The position numbers and the translations under genes are program-made. 64,000 nucleotides of DNA from Thalassobacterium sedimentorum (GTDB lineage Bacteria > Verrucomicrobiota > Verrucomicrobiia > Opitutales > Coraliomargaritaceae). Under the pieces are notes generated by a model that saw nothing but the letters and a program-made list of their open reading frames with translations, was not told the origin of the DNA and made no database searches. This document shows, piece after piece, positions 51,000 through 60,887 of the stretch (position 1 is its first letter; each line of letters starts with the position of its first letter). The stretch spans positions 1 to 64,000 of the forward strand of contig NZ_JARXIC010000001.1 of assembly GCF_031127905.1 (NCBI RefSeq). Reading direction: 5' to 3'.

Positions 51000-53114
51000 A
51001 TGAACAAATTCCGCACTATATTACGCTACTCAATCGATCCTCAAAGTGACGTTGATTTCTACATCGACGAACTACTCACCTTTTGCCAATCCTCACAAAT
51101 TGAGGAGGTGATGCTGCTACTTTGCGCCGAGGAATTGAGCGTCGGACATATGACCGAAGATGAGCTCAAGCAAAACTGCGACTTAGGCAAAAGATTGAAA
51201 CAAGCGCTGGACAGCAAAGGTATCGATCTGAGCCTAAACCCATGGAGCACGCTCTATCAAGTTCCGCGCGGCAGGAAGCTGCACTCAGGGCAACACTTCC
51301 GTACCATGGTGGGCGAAAGTGGCGCACACAGTCCACTAGTTGCCTGCCCGCTGTGCCAAAAATGGCAAAACTACCAGGCTGAGATATTTGCCAAGTTAAC
51401 GCATGAATTGCAGCCCGTCGCCATTTGGTTTGAGGACGACTGGAGACTGCATAATCACGGTCCCGAATTGGGATGGGGTGGCTGTTTCTGCGAAGAACAT
51501 ATGCGTCGCTTTTCAGAGTTGGTGGGCGAAGAAGTCGACCGACCACGACTGCTCGAGACGATTTTGCAATCCGGCACACCACACCCGTGGAGAAAGCAAT
51601 GGTTTAAGCTATCACGCCAGTCGCTCTTAGAGCCGCTCGATACCATTAGAGCAGCCATGAAAGAAGCACATAGCGAAACTCGCTTGGCATTGATGACATC
51701 ACGCCCCGACCAGCACTCCATTGAAGGGCGCGACTGGCAAGCCATACAGGACGGATTCGGCTACGAACCCGCCTTCATGGTGAGACCACACATGGAGCCC
51801 TACACGGAAGAAAGAGCACTGCGCAGGACTGTCTCCGTCACAAGACAGACCCTCGCCTGCTTAACCGGCCCAATCGAAGTGTACCCTGAACTAGAAAACT
51901 CTCCGCGCTGCGGGATTTACTCTAAAAGTGCCCGCTACACGGTTTGGCAAATGCTGGAGTCGGCTGCCATTGGTAGTGACGGCATCACGATCAACCATTT
52001 CGATAATATGGGCAATGGTATTGAAATGGACCCAGACTTCAGTCGACACCTCGCCCGTGCCAAACCGATGCTAAATGCAATCGCAGCTCTCAATACCGAT
52101 GACCGCAAGACCGATGGCGTACAAGTGCTCTTTTCCGATAAGATCGCCAGCCACTTACAACTTCCCGAAAGTGAGACAGCCGGTAAAATAGACCTCGAAG
52201 CGCTCTCTTTACAGATGCAAGAAAATCCCTCCGGAGGTGGTGCGGGCGGATACACCGGCAGTATGCAAAGCCTAGTCCACCCCTCGCCGCTTTGGGCAGA
52301 AACCTGCACAATATTGGGAATCGCACATCGCCTCACTCAGCAGATTGAACCCGATCGCGGCCCCATACTCGTGAACGGTCAGACTCTAAATACATTGAGT
52401 GATGCCCAGCTCGAAAAACTGTTCAGCGGCTTCGTCGTACTCGATGCACTGGCAGTGGAAACCGTCTGCAACAGAGGCCTGGGCCACTTGATTGGCATTG
52501 AATCCATCCAATGGCGCACACTTGAGCAGGATGCATATAGCTACGAGGCATTCGATGCAGATCTGGTAGGAGCGCACAGCCGAATGAATCCGCGAGTCTG
52601 CGCACAGCGACCAGCAAACCGCGTCTTAGAGATGGCCACAAAAAACGGCCAAGTACTCTCCCAGATACACGGCCCCGACCATGCAAAACTTTGGCCAGGC
52701 GCGATTCTAGCCCAGACGCCTCAGAACGGACAGGTGCTTTCTCTGACCTACCCAATGGATGGAGGCAGTCAGTTCTTTATGGCATTTTTCACTAAATACC
52801 GCCGTCTGTTCTTTCAAAATCTATTTCTGAAGAATGGATCCGGCGGAAAGTTACTAATGAGCCCCGATGGCACGCGTTGCTACCGAACGGAGACAAAGCA
52901 AGGGACCTTATTCTCGGTTCTCAATGCCACACTAGATCTGGTTGAAAACCTCAGTCTCAGGCATGACGATGCCAGCCAATTTAACTCCAAGTGGAGCCTG
53001 CTCAATCCAGACGGACAGTGGCGACCAATCGACGCGAGAGTTGAACAGGGGGCGATCCATTACGACTTAAATATCGAACCACTGAGTGCACTGTTTCTGA
53101 TACACCACCAGTAG
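51000..53114 (+). CDS. Cytoplasmic TIM-barrel glycosidase-like protein, family unassigned
   Basis: A 704-aa protein without signal peptide. The first 400 residues look like a barrel: FRTILRYSIDPQSDVDFYID, EEVMLLLCAEEL, VAIWFEDDWRLHNHG near residue 140, VEVYPELENSPRCG-like IEVYPELENSPRCGIYS near residue 290, and SDGITINHFDNMGNG. W-F-E-D-D and P-E-L-E-N at strand ends could be the acid/base and nucleophile as in clan GH-A. C-terminal domains are beta-rich. It resembles GH42 or other beta-galactosidase-like organisation, but no family is certain. Cysteines in VACPLCQKW and WGGCFCEEH might bind a metal. It is followed 28 bp later by a sulfatase gene. Confidence 0.7.
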   Translation: MNKFRTILRYSIDPQSDVDFYIDELLTFCQSSQIEEVMLLLCAEELSVGHMTEDELKQNCDLGKRLKQALDSKGIDLSLNPWSTLYQVPRGRKLHSGQHFRTMVGESGAHSPLVACPLCQKWQNYQAEIFAKLTHELQPVAIWFEDDWRLHNHGPELGWGGCFCEEHMRRFSELVGEEVDRPRLLETILQSGTPHPWRKQWFKLSRQSLLEPLDTIRAAMKEAHSETRLALMTSRPDQHSIEGRDWQAIQDGFGYEPAFMVRPHMEPYTEERALRRTVSVTRQTLACLTGPIEVYPELENSPRCGIYSKSARYTVWQMLESAAIGSDGITINHFDNMGNGIEMDPDFSRHLARAKPMLNAIAALNTDDRKTDGVQVLFSDKIASHLQLPESETAGKIDLEALSLQMQENPSGGGAGGYTGSMQSLVHPSPLWAETCTILGIAHRLTQQIEPDRGPILVNGQTLNTLSDAQLEKLFSGFVVLDALAVETVCNRGLGHLIGIESIQWRTLEQDAYSYEAFDADLVGAHSRMNPRVCAQRPANRVLEMATKNGQVLSQIHGPDHAKLWPGAILAQTPQNGQVLSLTYPMDGGSQFFMAFFTKYRRLFFQNLFLKNGSGGKLLMSPDGTRCYRTETKQGTLFSVLNATLDLVENLSLRHDDASQFNSKWSLLNPDGQWRPIDARVEQGAIHYDLNIEPLSALFLIHHQ

Positions 53115-53142
53115 CTCGATCAACTGACAACACCTACGCAAA

Positions 53143-54633
53143 ATGGCTCGTCCCAATATTCTATTCATCCTCACCGATCAACAGCGGTATGACACGATCT
53201 CAGCGCTAGGTAACGAGCACATCCACACTCCGAACTTTGACAGGCTCGTTCGAAAGGGAGTCAGTTTCACCAATGCCTATTCGACATGCCCGGTTTGCAT
53301 GCCTGCACGCTATACCATACGTACTGGTTGCGAGCCGCCCAGAACTCGAATATTTTCCAATAACATGAGCTTGTCGGACCAAGAATCGCACAGTTTAACA
53401 ACTCGCTGCGGTCCTTATTTGGCGGAAACGATGAAGGGCAGAGGCTATCGAACCTTCGGCATCGGAAAATTCCATAGCCGTCCATGGGACGAAGATCTGG
53501 GCTATGAAACACATCTACACAGTGAAGAAATGTATAGCACACCGGAGCAACGCAAGAGGGATGCATATGCTCAGTGGATTGCCCAAGAACATCCAGAATA
53601 TGACTTCGTCGAAATGTTAATGGGGGAACGTTCAGAAATGTATTATATGCCACAAATGAGCCCCCTACCCGCAGATTTAGGCGTCGAATCTTGGGCGACC
53701 GATCGGGCCATTGAGCAAATTTCAGCACAAGACTCGCGACCGTTTTTTGGTGTGGTCTCCTACATTGGACCGCACCCTCCATTAGCCCCGCCCCTCCCTT
53801 ATAACCGCATGTATGATCCGGATTCAATGCCACCGCCCAGCGTAGGCACACAGGAATCGGACCATTTAGATGAATACATTCCCTACGTGAATTATCGTGT
53901 ATTCGCAGAAGACATTGGCAGCACACATGCCAAAATATTAAAGTCTCGTTACTACGGTGAAATCTCTTACATCGACCACTGTCTAGGTCGCCTACTGGAC
54001 TCATTGGAAGCAAATGAGCAAACAGCGAATACCCTAATTTGCTTCACCTCTGACCATGGTGATCAGATGGGAGACCACAATGCCTGGCAAAAAGAATCCT
54101 TCTTCGATGCCTCATGTAAGATTCCATTTATTGTCAGCCAGCCAGGAACGCTGCCTGAAAATACTCGCAACGAACAACTGGTCTGCCTAACCGACTTGTT
54201 CGGACTGGCAACAACTGCTTCCGGAGAGCCTGAAGTTCGAGATGGCATCAATATTTTAAACGCGCTGCACGACAAAGAGCAGCAACGCTCGTATTTGATT
54301 GGTTACCATGGAACGCCTGGCAGCAATGATTTCAAAGCCATGGTTCGGAAAGATGAATGGAAGTATATCTTCATGGCCAACGGTGGTTTAGAGCAACTCT
54401 TCAATCTGAAGCTCGACCCGAATGAAACAGATAACCTATGTGCAAGCCATGCCAGCACCTGTGAACAATTAAAAACAATACTCACGAGTCACCTACAGAA
54501 AAACGGACCCGCAGAAGCCATAGATAATGGCAAATTACTCGCGCAGAAACACACAAAGAAAAGCCTCAGTCGCGCGTATCAATTCGACCGATCCAGAGTC
54601 GGAGAGCCCTACTCTCATAGCTCTAAAAAATAG
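53143..54633 (+). CDS. Sulfatase (formylglycine-dependent)
   Basis: A 496-aa sulfatase. Metal-binding LTDQQRYDT is near residues 11-18 and the formylglycine site CMPAR at 52-56 (C-x-P-x-R). Other motifs are FGIGKFHSRPW, FTSDHGDQMGDH and the C-terminal DEWKYIFMANGGLEQLFNL. There is no signal peptide, so it acts on sulfated oligosaccharides in the cytoplasm. A formylglycine-generating enzyme must be elsewhere. It is in the operon with GH106 and another sulfatase, 25 bp before the GH106 gene. Confidence 0.95.
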   Translation: MARPNILFILTDQQRYDTISALGNEHIHTPNFDRLVRKGVSFTNAYSTCPVCMPARYTIRTGCEPPRTRIFSNNMSLSDQESHSLTTRCGPYLAETMKGRGYRTFGIGKFHSRPWDEDLGYETHLHSEEMYSTPEQRKRDAYAQWIAQEHPEYDFVEMLMGERSEMYYMPQMSPLPADLGVESWATDRAIEQISAQDSRPFFGVVSYIGPHPPLAPPLPYNRMYDPDSMPPPSVGTQESDHLDEYIPYVNYRVFAEDIGSTHAKILKSRYYGEISYIDHCLGRLLDSLEANEQTANTLICFTSDHGDQMGDHNAWQKESFFDASCKIPFIVSQPGTLPENTRNEQLVCLTDLFGLATTASGEPEVRDGINILNALHDKEQQRSYLIGYHGTPGSNDFKAMVRKDEWKYIFMANGGLEQLFNLKLDPNETDNLCASHASTCEQLKTILTSHLQKNGPAEAIDNGKLLAQKHTKKSLSRAYQFDRSRVGEPYSHSSKK

Positions 54634-54658
54634 TCATCCTACCTAAAAGATCACAATT

Positions 54659-57373
54659 ATGAATTCCCTGAGTCCTCTCTTAGAAACCAACACAGACGCC
54701 AAAATCATGATGCGATGGTGGTGGTTCGGCCCGAGCATCACACCCGACGAAATCGATCGCGAACTCGGCATCATGCAAGCAGCAGGAATCGGAGGCGTCG
54801 AGATCGCATTCCTCTACCCAGTGACGACTCCTACCGAGGAGAGCCAGTTCCCAACATACGAGTTCCTATCCCCGAAATTCCTTGAAATCCTGCAACATGC
54901 AGCCCAAAGCGCCAAAAAACTTGGGTTGATATTCGATATCACTTTGGGCAGCGGATGGCCCTACGGGGGCGCACATATTTCGCAGAAGCATTGCGCTAAA
55001 AAATTAGTCATTCAAGACCTGCAAATTGATGCGGGCGTCAGTGAATATACTCTACCCGATTTAGATGAAGACACTGAGATCGTCGCAGCCACATTGAAGG
55101 GAGCATTAGTGAAATCAGAAGGCGGTCGATTATTCTTTGAGCAAGCGCTGGAAGAGACGTCTCCCCTACGCTTACTACTCTCCAAGCCCACAAATCAAGC
55201 CGTCAAAAGGGCTGCACTGGGAGCCGCAGGTCCCGCATTAGACCATTACAGCAAGGACGCACTCGACGCTCATTTATCCACGGTAGCGAAACCAATGCTG
55301 GATGTCGCCAGCCAGAACATTCGAGCCGCTTTCTGCGACAGCCTCGAAGTCTACAATGCCAACTGGACCAGTAATTTCCTAGAGGAATTCAAAAGTCTAC
55401 GTGGCTATGATTTAGCCGAGCATTTGCCTCAGTTAATGGCAGCCATGCAAAGCGACCAGGACGGTGCTTGGCACCTAGAGTGTCAGCTAGAAGATGCAGA
55501 CACGGTGCATGATTTGCTGCATGATTATGCACAAACCCTACAAGAGCTACTCGAACAAAAGTTCTTAAAGCCATTACAAGCATTTTGCGTACAGCACGAT
55601 GTGGCCTGCCGCGTGCAGGTCTACGGAGTGCCACCCACATCACTTTCTAGCTATCAATACGTCGACATTCCTGAAGGTGAAACCACACTCGGCAGTTCTG
55701 AGATTTGCCTCCCAGCCGACTGGACCGAGCTGACTCCGATTCGCTTTGCAGCCTCCGCAGGCAAACATTACGACAAGAAGATCATCACCGGCGAAACATG
55801 GACGCGGCTCCACTCCCCGCCGTATGCGGCGACGTTGCTTGATATGAAAGCCGAGGCAGATCAGTTTCTGCTGCAAGGCATCAATCAAATCATTGGTCAT
55901 GGCTGGTGTCAAAAACCAGCCGATGGAGATCCCTCGCAATGGCTCTTCTATGCGGCAGCCAATTTCAACGAGGCCAACCCATGGCACCCAGCACTGCCTG
56001 AGCTGACCCAGTATTTACAACGTATTTGCTCAATCATGAGAAGAGGCGAAGCGATCGCCGATGTTGCGATCTACTTACCTGATCATGATAGGATGTCCAA
56101 TCGGACATTCTCCGAGAGCAAAGCGAATCTTCACCATGTAAACAGTCTCCGTGAGCACATCGGCACAGAACTTCCCAAGTCCCTATTAGCAATGGGATAC
56201 AATTTCGATTTAATCGACGATCAAATCCTGCAAGAAACGAGTCGAGGCAAAGGACTTAAAAATAAGATTATAATACTGCCCAGCATCATTCGCATTCCCT
56301 TAAAAACCCTCGAAGCGTTGCAGCAGTACGTCGAAGCTGGCGTTTGGCTAGTCGCCTTGAATGGCATTCCAACTCGCGCACCAGGCTATTTACAGCAAGC
56401 AGTCGACTCCACAGCAGTCGCCCAATTGTCTCACGAATTATTTTCATCCGGGAAGTATCACAATGCGATCGCATGCCAGTCATTTAATCCTGCCGAATTC
56501 ACCTCAAAGGTAAAACCAGATGTAGAGCTTCAGCAACAAACGCCACAGATCGGCTATGTCCACAGGAAGCATGCAGCTGCGGATCTGTATTTCTTTTCCA
56601 ACACTTCGAATCAACCCATCACTTTTTCACCCAAGTTCCGTGCCTCATGTGACACGAATCACCAGGTGAACGCGATGTCGGGGAAGGTCATAAAAAACAA
56701 TGCTGATCAGATCGAGTTACAGGCGTTTGAGAGTATTATCGTCGTCAGACTCGCAGACAACAAAGCCATAGAGGCGCCTCAGGTGCTTGCTACGACTGAG
56801 GCGCTCTCTCACGAAATGGTGCTCGATCAAGCATGGACACTCTCGTTCCCAGTAAGCGGCCACTCACGCGCACTCAAAAAGCTGCAACCGTGGACAGATT
56901 TCAGCGAATACCAAAGTTTTTCGGGCGAAGCGGTTTACAGTCATTCCTTTAATATTAAGGAAGCTCCAAAGCCCGAAGCAACGGTGCTGCTATCCTTTGA
57001 TGACAGCATTGCGCAAACGCCACACCGCACGCAGCCCGACCGTAGAAACACGGGATTTTCGGTCTACTTAGACAGTCCAATCATGGACGCAGCCATCGTG
57101 TTCATCAACGGAAAGAAAGTCGGCACCTTGTTCGCTCCCCCATACAAAGTCGATATCACTCAAGCCATCGTTGCTGGACAGAATCAATTAGAAATCAAGG
57201 TCTATAATCGATTGGTGAATCAACTCAGTCATCAAGTGCTCTATGACTTCTCTGCAGTGCACGCTCAATATGGTCAACGCTTTGATGGCATTCAAGATGT
57301 TGAATCTTATCGCACCGAGAGTTCAGGCTTAAAAGGGACAGTCAAAATTCAAACCTACACGGGAGCACTTTAG
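54659..57373 (+). CDS. Alpha-L-rhamnosidase-like, GH106 family
   Basis: A 904-aa protein. The N-terminus MMRWWWFGPSITPDEIDREL and GIMQAAGIGGVEIAFLYPV fits GH106, whose members start with a WWWxG-type motif and a GIGGVE-type strand. The barrel continues (DITLGSGWPYGGAHIS), and GETWTRLHSPPYAATLLDMK near residue 380 is in the usual active-site region. The C-terminus has beta-sandwich modules (AAIVFINGKKVGTLFAPPYKVDIT). GH106 hydrolyses terminal alpha-L-rhamnose. No signal peptide. It is 1 bp before the next sulfatase gene, so translation is coupled. Rhamnose plus sulfatases suggests sulfated rhamnan, ulvan or rhamnogalacturonan-like substrate. Confidence 0.85.
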   Translation: MNSLSPLLETNTDAKIMMRWWWFGPSITPDEIDRELGIMQAAGIGGVEIAFLYPVTTPTEESQFPTYEFLSPKFLEILQHAAQSAKKLGLIFDITLGSGWPYGGAHISQKHCAKKLVIQDLQIDAGVSEYTLPDLDEDTEIVAATLKGALVKSEGGRLFFEQALEETSPLRLLLSKPTNQAVKRAALGAAGPALDHYSKDALDAHLSTVAKPMLDVASQNIRAAFCDSLEVYNANWTSNFLEEFKSLRGYDLAEHLPQLMAAMQSDQDGAWHLECQLEDADTVHDLLHDYAQTLQELLEQKFLKPLQAFCVQHDVACRVQVYGVPPTSLSSYQYVDIPEGETTLGSSEICLPADWTELTPIRFAASAGKHYDKKIITGETWTRLHSPPYAATLLDMKAEADQFLLQGINQIIGHGWCQKPADGDPSQWLFYAAANFNEANPWHPALPELTQYLQRICSIMRRGEAIADVAIYLPDHDRMSNRTFSESKANLHHVNSLREHIGTELPKSLLAMGYNFDLIDDQILQETSRGKGLKNKIIILPSIIRIPLKTLEALQQYVEAGVWLVALNGIPTRAPGYLQQAVDSTAVAQLSHELFSSGKYHNAIACQSFNPAEFTSKVKPDVELQQQTPQIGYVHRKHAAADLYFFSNTSNQPITFSPKFRASCDTNHQVNAMSGKVIKNNADQIELQAFESIIVVRLADNKAIEAPQVLATTEALSHEMVLDQAWTLSFPVSGHSRALKKLQPWTDFSEYQSFSGEAVYSHSFNIKEAPKPEATVLLSFDDSIAQTPHRTQPDRRNTGFSVYLDSPIMDAAIVFINGKKVGTLFAPPYKVDITQAIVAGQNQLEIKVYNRLVNQLSHQVLYDFSAVHAQYGQRFDGIQDVESYRTESSGLKGTVKIQTYTGAL

Positions 57374-57374
57374 T

Positions 57375-58847
57375 ATGAATCTACTTCTAATCTATACAGA
57401 TGAACAGCGTGCCGATGCGATCAGCCAGCTCGGACATCCACAGATATCGACCCCCAACTTGGATGCGCTGGCAAAAGAGAGTCAGGTCTTCGAACGCTGT
57501 TATGCCACGCAACCAGTGTGCACGCCCTCTCGCGCATCCTTGCACACAGGACTGTATCCGCATGCCACTGGTGCCACAGATAACAACCTACCGCTTGATT
57601 CAGATCTACGTTGTTTACCAGAATGGCTTTCATGCGGAAAACACGCAACTGGGCACATTGGCAAATGGCACTTGGGAGACGAGATTTTTGCTCAGCATGG
57701 TTTTGACGAATGGATTAGCACCGAAGATTTGTATGCAAAGCATTACAGCGATGGCCGTGATCGCCATGAAACCAGCGATTACTTAAAGTTCCTAGTCGAG
57801 CAGGGCTATCCGCCCAATGCGAACCGTTCCACTGTAGCTTGCATGCCCGAAGGCTTAACCAAAGCCGGATTCATGGGGGACAAGGCTTGCGACTTTATTG
57901 AAAGACACCAATCACATCCATTCGCGCTGGCTGTTAGTTTTCTAGAACCACACATGCCATTCTTCGGCCCTCGTAACACACAATATAAACCAGAAGCATG
58001 CCCCTTGCCTGGCAATTATGAGGCCATTCCTGATGAACGCTCGCACTTAAAAAAGCGTTTATGGCATGCCGCATTGCGTGAGCAAGGTTATGGCAATGTA
58101 ATCAATCATCTGGGAGAACCCGTTCCCGCACACCAGTTGCGAGACACATCCGATTGGCGACGGTTGCAGGCCAACTACTACGGCTTGATCAGTATGGTGG
58201 ATCATCAAGTTGGACGTATCTTGGAGAAATTAAGCGCCTGTGACTTAGATCAGGATACTCTCGTGGTGTTTACCAGTGACCACGGAGACATGATGGGGAG
58301 TCACCAATTACTCACTAAAGGTTTGCCTTACGAAGAGAGCGTGCGTGTTCCACTCTTTATTCGAGTCCCAGGCAAAGCAGCCGGAACCGTTCCCCATGCA
58401 GTCAGTTTAGTGGACTTGTTGCCGACGATGCTGGACCTCATGGGAGAGTCAGTCCCCGACGGATTACACGGGGCATCATTAAAGCCTTATATCGACGGAC
58501 AAGTGCCCAAGAATATCGCAGACGTCCTCATCCAATGGAATGGGAATGCCAGCCCAATCTCCGTAGAAAATGCGATCAAAGCCTTCCCCGAACCTATCGA
58601 ACAAGAACAAGTGGAGCAGGCCTTTTCGGATCCAGTGCGCACAATTATTTCTCAAGATGGCTGGAAACTCTCGATGAGTCCCCATGGCTTAGGTAACGAA
58701 CTATATAATCTAAATGAAGACCCAGGTGAATGGGTGAACCTGTATCACACGACTGCGGGTCAGTCGATGGTTCCCTCATTGTATGATCGATTAGCCAAAC
58801 GCATGAAGGCTGTTAATGATTCAGTCGCTCTACCGTGCTTGAATTAA
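57375..58847 (+). CDS. Sulfatase (formylglycine-dependent)
   Basis: A 490-aa sulfatase. Metal-binding YTDEQRADA is near residues 7-15 and the formylglycine site CTPSR at 49-53 (C-x-P-x-R). GHIGKWHLGDE, FTSDHGDMMGSHQLLTKG and SLVDLLPTMLDLMGES are typical. It has no signal peptide. It starts 1 bp after the GH106 stop and is the last sulfatase of the operon. A hairpin (58858-58879) lies just beyond its stop. Confidence 0.95.
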   Translation: MNLLLIYTDEQRADAISQLGHPQISTPNLDALAKESQVFERCYATQPVCTPSRASLHTGLYPHATGATDNNLPLDSDLRCLPEWLSCGKHATGHIGKWHLGDEIFAQHGFDEWISTEDLYAKHYSDGRDRHETSDYLKFLVEQGYPPNANRSTVACMPEGLTKAGFMGDKACDFIERHQSHPFALAVSFLEPHMPFFGPRNTQYKPEACPLPGNYEAIPDERSHLKKRLWHAALREQGYGNVINHLGEPVPAHQLRDTSDWRRLQANYYGLISMVDHQVGRILEKLSACDLDQDTLVVFTSDHGDMMGSHQLLTKGLPYEESVRVPLFIRVPGKAAGTVPHAVSLVDLLPTMLDLMGESVPDGLHGASLKPYIDGQVPKNIADVLIQWNGNASPISVENAIKAFPEPIEQEQVEQAFSDPVRTIISQDGWKLSMSPHGLGNELYNLNEDPGEWVNLYHTTAGQSMVPSLYDRLAKRMKAVNDSVALPCLN

Positions 58848-58857
58848 ATAAAAATAG

Positions 58858-58879
58858 ACACTGTTGCATTCAACAGTGT
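58858..58879 (+). terminator. Hairpin after the sulfatase gene (weak terminator?)
   Basis: acactgttg and caacagtgt form a 9-bp stem with loop catt. There is no strong T-run after it, so it may be a pausing or processing site rather than a terminator. It is inside the start region of an upstream extension of the SGNH ORF, which supports the later ATG at 58936. Confidence 0.4.
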
Positions 58880-58935
58880 TGATTATTAGCCATTGCTTGG
58901 CGCACATTATATTCTGCGAGCGACTTATTTACAGC

Positions 58936-59961
58936 ATGAAACTATCCACATCTGATATACAATTTCACAATGCCCACTTAGAAGCACGTCCAGACGGCTC
59001 CTACCAAATCGCTCGCTACCCGCGTGATGTGCTCAATCAGATGAACGACGGTGCTCGAAGAACGGGCATTGACTCATGTGGCGCAGAAATCCGCTTCCAC
59101 ACCACCGCTCCAACAACACGCATTACCCTGAGCTGTGAACACGCAGAAGGTGAAGTGCAGATTTTCCGTGGTCCATTCTTATGCGAAACAGTAAAGCTTG
59201 AGAAAGGCGTGCCGACAGCCATCGACCTCACACCTAACGATCGCTTACAGGAAGCCACCGACGACATCCTCGAGTCCGGAGGCTTCTCGACAAGTGTCTG
59301 GCGCCTACTACTCGGTCGCGGAAGCTTCCGCTATCATTTCATTAATACCTTCGGACACAGCCTGCGGGCTCCCCGCCCCGAAGAGCTACCAAGCGTCAAC
59401 TGGCTAGCCTACGGCTCTTCGATCACGCATTCACACTTAGCCGGGCACCCCTACCAAGCGTCGCGTTTACTACATTGGAATCTGCACGCAAAAGGTTTGT
59501 CAGGCTCTTGCCACCTAGAACCTGCAGCAACGGATTATTTCGCTAAGCAAATTAAGGAATCCAATTTAGACATCATTACTGCGGAATTAGGCGTCAACAT
59601 GAGAGTCTGGTATTCGGTCGAAGAGTTTACCCAGCGGGCCAAATATTTCATAAAAACGCTACGTGCCGCCGCCCCAGGCAAGCCAATCGTTCTGATTACC
59701 ATCTTCACCAATAGTGCTCATTATAGCCGAGATACAGAACGCGCTGGCGTACAAACTCAAATCGGCTTCGACAACAGTTTAAGAAAACTGCACGCAGACG
59801 CCAATGACCCCGATCTGCACCTGATCGAGGGCACAGAATTATTGCCCGATTTCACCCTACTCAACTCAGACGTACTTCACCCCAGCCCGAGTGGTCAGGC
59901 ACTAATGGGACACCTACTGGCAGAACGTCTGCGTCGAATACTGCCCCAATCAATAGACTAA
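58936..59961 (+). CDS. SGNH/GDSL-type hydrolase (putative carbohydrate esterase)
   Basis: About 341 aa from the ATG at 58936; the upstream extension runs through a hairpin and was rejected. The N-terminal part (residues about 20-155) is a beta-sandwich. The SGNH domain begins with NWLAYGSSITHSHLAG near residue 155, where GSSIT carries the nucleophile serine; AELGVNMR follows near residue 220, and DVLHPSPSG near residue 320 gives the Asp and His. These enzymes remove acetyl or other acyl groups from sugars. No signal peptide is seen, so it acts in the cytoplasm. It ends the plus-strand catabolic operon. Confidence 0.85.
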   Translation: MKLSTSDIQFHNAHLEARPDGSYQIARYPRDVLNQMNDGARRTGIDSCGAEIRFHTTAPTTRITLSCEHAEGEVQIFRGPFLCETVKLEKGVPTAIDLTPNDRLQEATDDILESGGFSTSVWRLLLGRGSFRYHFINTFGHSLRAPRPEELPSVNWLAYGSSITHSHLAGHPYQASRLLHWNLHAKGLSGSCHLEPAATDYFAKQIKESNLDIITAELGVNMRVWYSVEEFTQRAKYFIKTLRAAAPGKPIVLITIFTNSAHYSRDTERAGVQTQIGFDNSLRKLHADANDPDLHLIEGTELLPDFTLLNSDVLHPSPSGQALMGHLLAERLRRILPQSID

Positions 59962-60162
59962 CGACATGAGTCTAAGCACCCCGACTGGGGATTCTTCCTT
60001 ACCTATCGCGTTCACACGCCGCGACACAACGCAAGATCAAGAGAAAGCAGTCTTCTCCGCAACGCTCAATTTCCCATGAACCTGAATTATGCATTAGAAA
60101 ACCTGCGTTGAAGCTCAAGCGAGTGTTTACAAGGCTTTGATGCGCTTTATAGTTTCACCCAA

Positions 60163-60420
60163 ATGGTGAACTTACCAATCGAGTATATCTCACCATCCGC
60201 TAATGGCTTTTGTTGGCGAGACGAAGATGGTGGCCAACGCTTGGCTGCGCCCTGGCAACACGCGGCCGCTTCCAGTAACTGCGAGACATTTATGGGGGAG
60301 ATTTTCGAGCAAGCGCTCAAAGGTCAAAAAGTGGGCTTAGTGCGAGCTGATAGCAGCTTTTATACTGAGAATATTTTGAACTGCCTGGAAGCGCATTCAC
60401 TCATCAGTCACTGCAAAAAG
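60163..60420 (+). pseudogene. Decayed transposase fragment (IS1380-like)
   Basis: The reading frame contains VGLVRADSSFYTENILNCLE, close to the RADSGFYxxExLxxLE motif around a catalytic acidic residue of IS1380-type transposases. Upstream and downstream homology is lost; after about 60420 the frame runs into unrelated residues. It is a remnant of a mobile element. Confidence 0.6.
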
Positions 60421-60478
60421 GCGCCAAGGCGCGCCGACAGTTTGTCGTGCGTAAACGTATTGAGCGACGGCCCATTTG

Positions 60479-60724
60479 ATCTCTGTCATCGAAGGAGTCG
60501 GACCCGATGCAGTCAACTTCCCATTACCAATTGTATCAGACTATCAAGAAAACAACTTTGTAAGCGGTGAGCTCTAGTTACCAATGAGTCGGGAGTGGAC
60601 AGGCGATCATCCAATCTATTACACGTTGACTAATCCACGTATGCAACAGGAAACATTCATAGGATGTGACTTTTTAATTAAAAGATTAAATACGAGACGT
60701 AATAACAGTTTACTATCAGTTTGA
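60479..60724 (+). pseudogene. Protein-like remnant with an in-frame stop, family unknown
   Basis: Translation from 60479 reads ISVIEGVGPDAVNFPLPI, then a TAG at 60575-60577, and continues LPMSREWTGDHPIYYTLT to a TGA at 60722-60724. The non-random composition on both sides of the stop suggests a decayed gene end. The family is not recognised. Confidence 0.4.
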
Positions 60725-60887
60725 TTCGAATCTGTTGTTTGCTAATTATTCTATGGCATCGCCTAGAATTGGTTTTAAGCCGAGCCCAGCCAATGTAAAA
60801 AATTGGCTGAGCTAATGCCTATTGGAATGCGCTCCCTTTGCTTAAAGTTTGAAATCACGCAGATACTCCCTTTTATTGCCAGTAGAT

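Larger units (their letters stand above)
59962..60848. other. Gene-poor stretch with decayed elements
   Basis: Apart from the two remnants listed, no intact gene, RNA gene or repeat is seen over about 890 bp. It separates the polysaccharide region from the unknown-protein/kinase pair and is the probable scar of insertion-sequence activity. Confidence 0.6.

Noticed and set aside
21422-60848. TonB-dependent receptor/SusD genes expected in a polysaccharide locus
   Set aside because: None are seen; the region instead has an SSS symporter and surface prepilin-like proteins.
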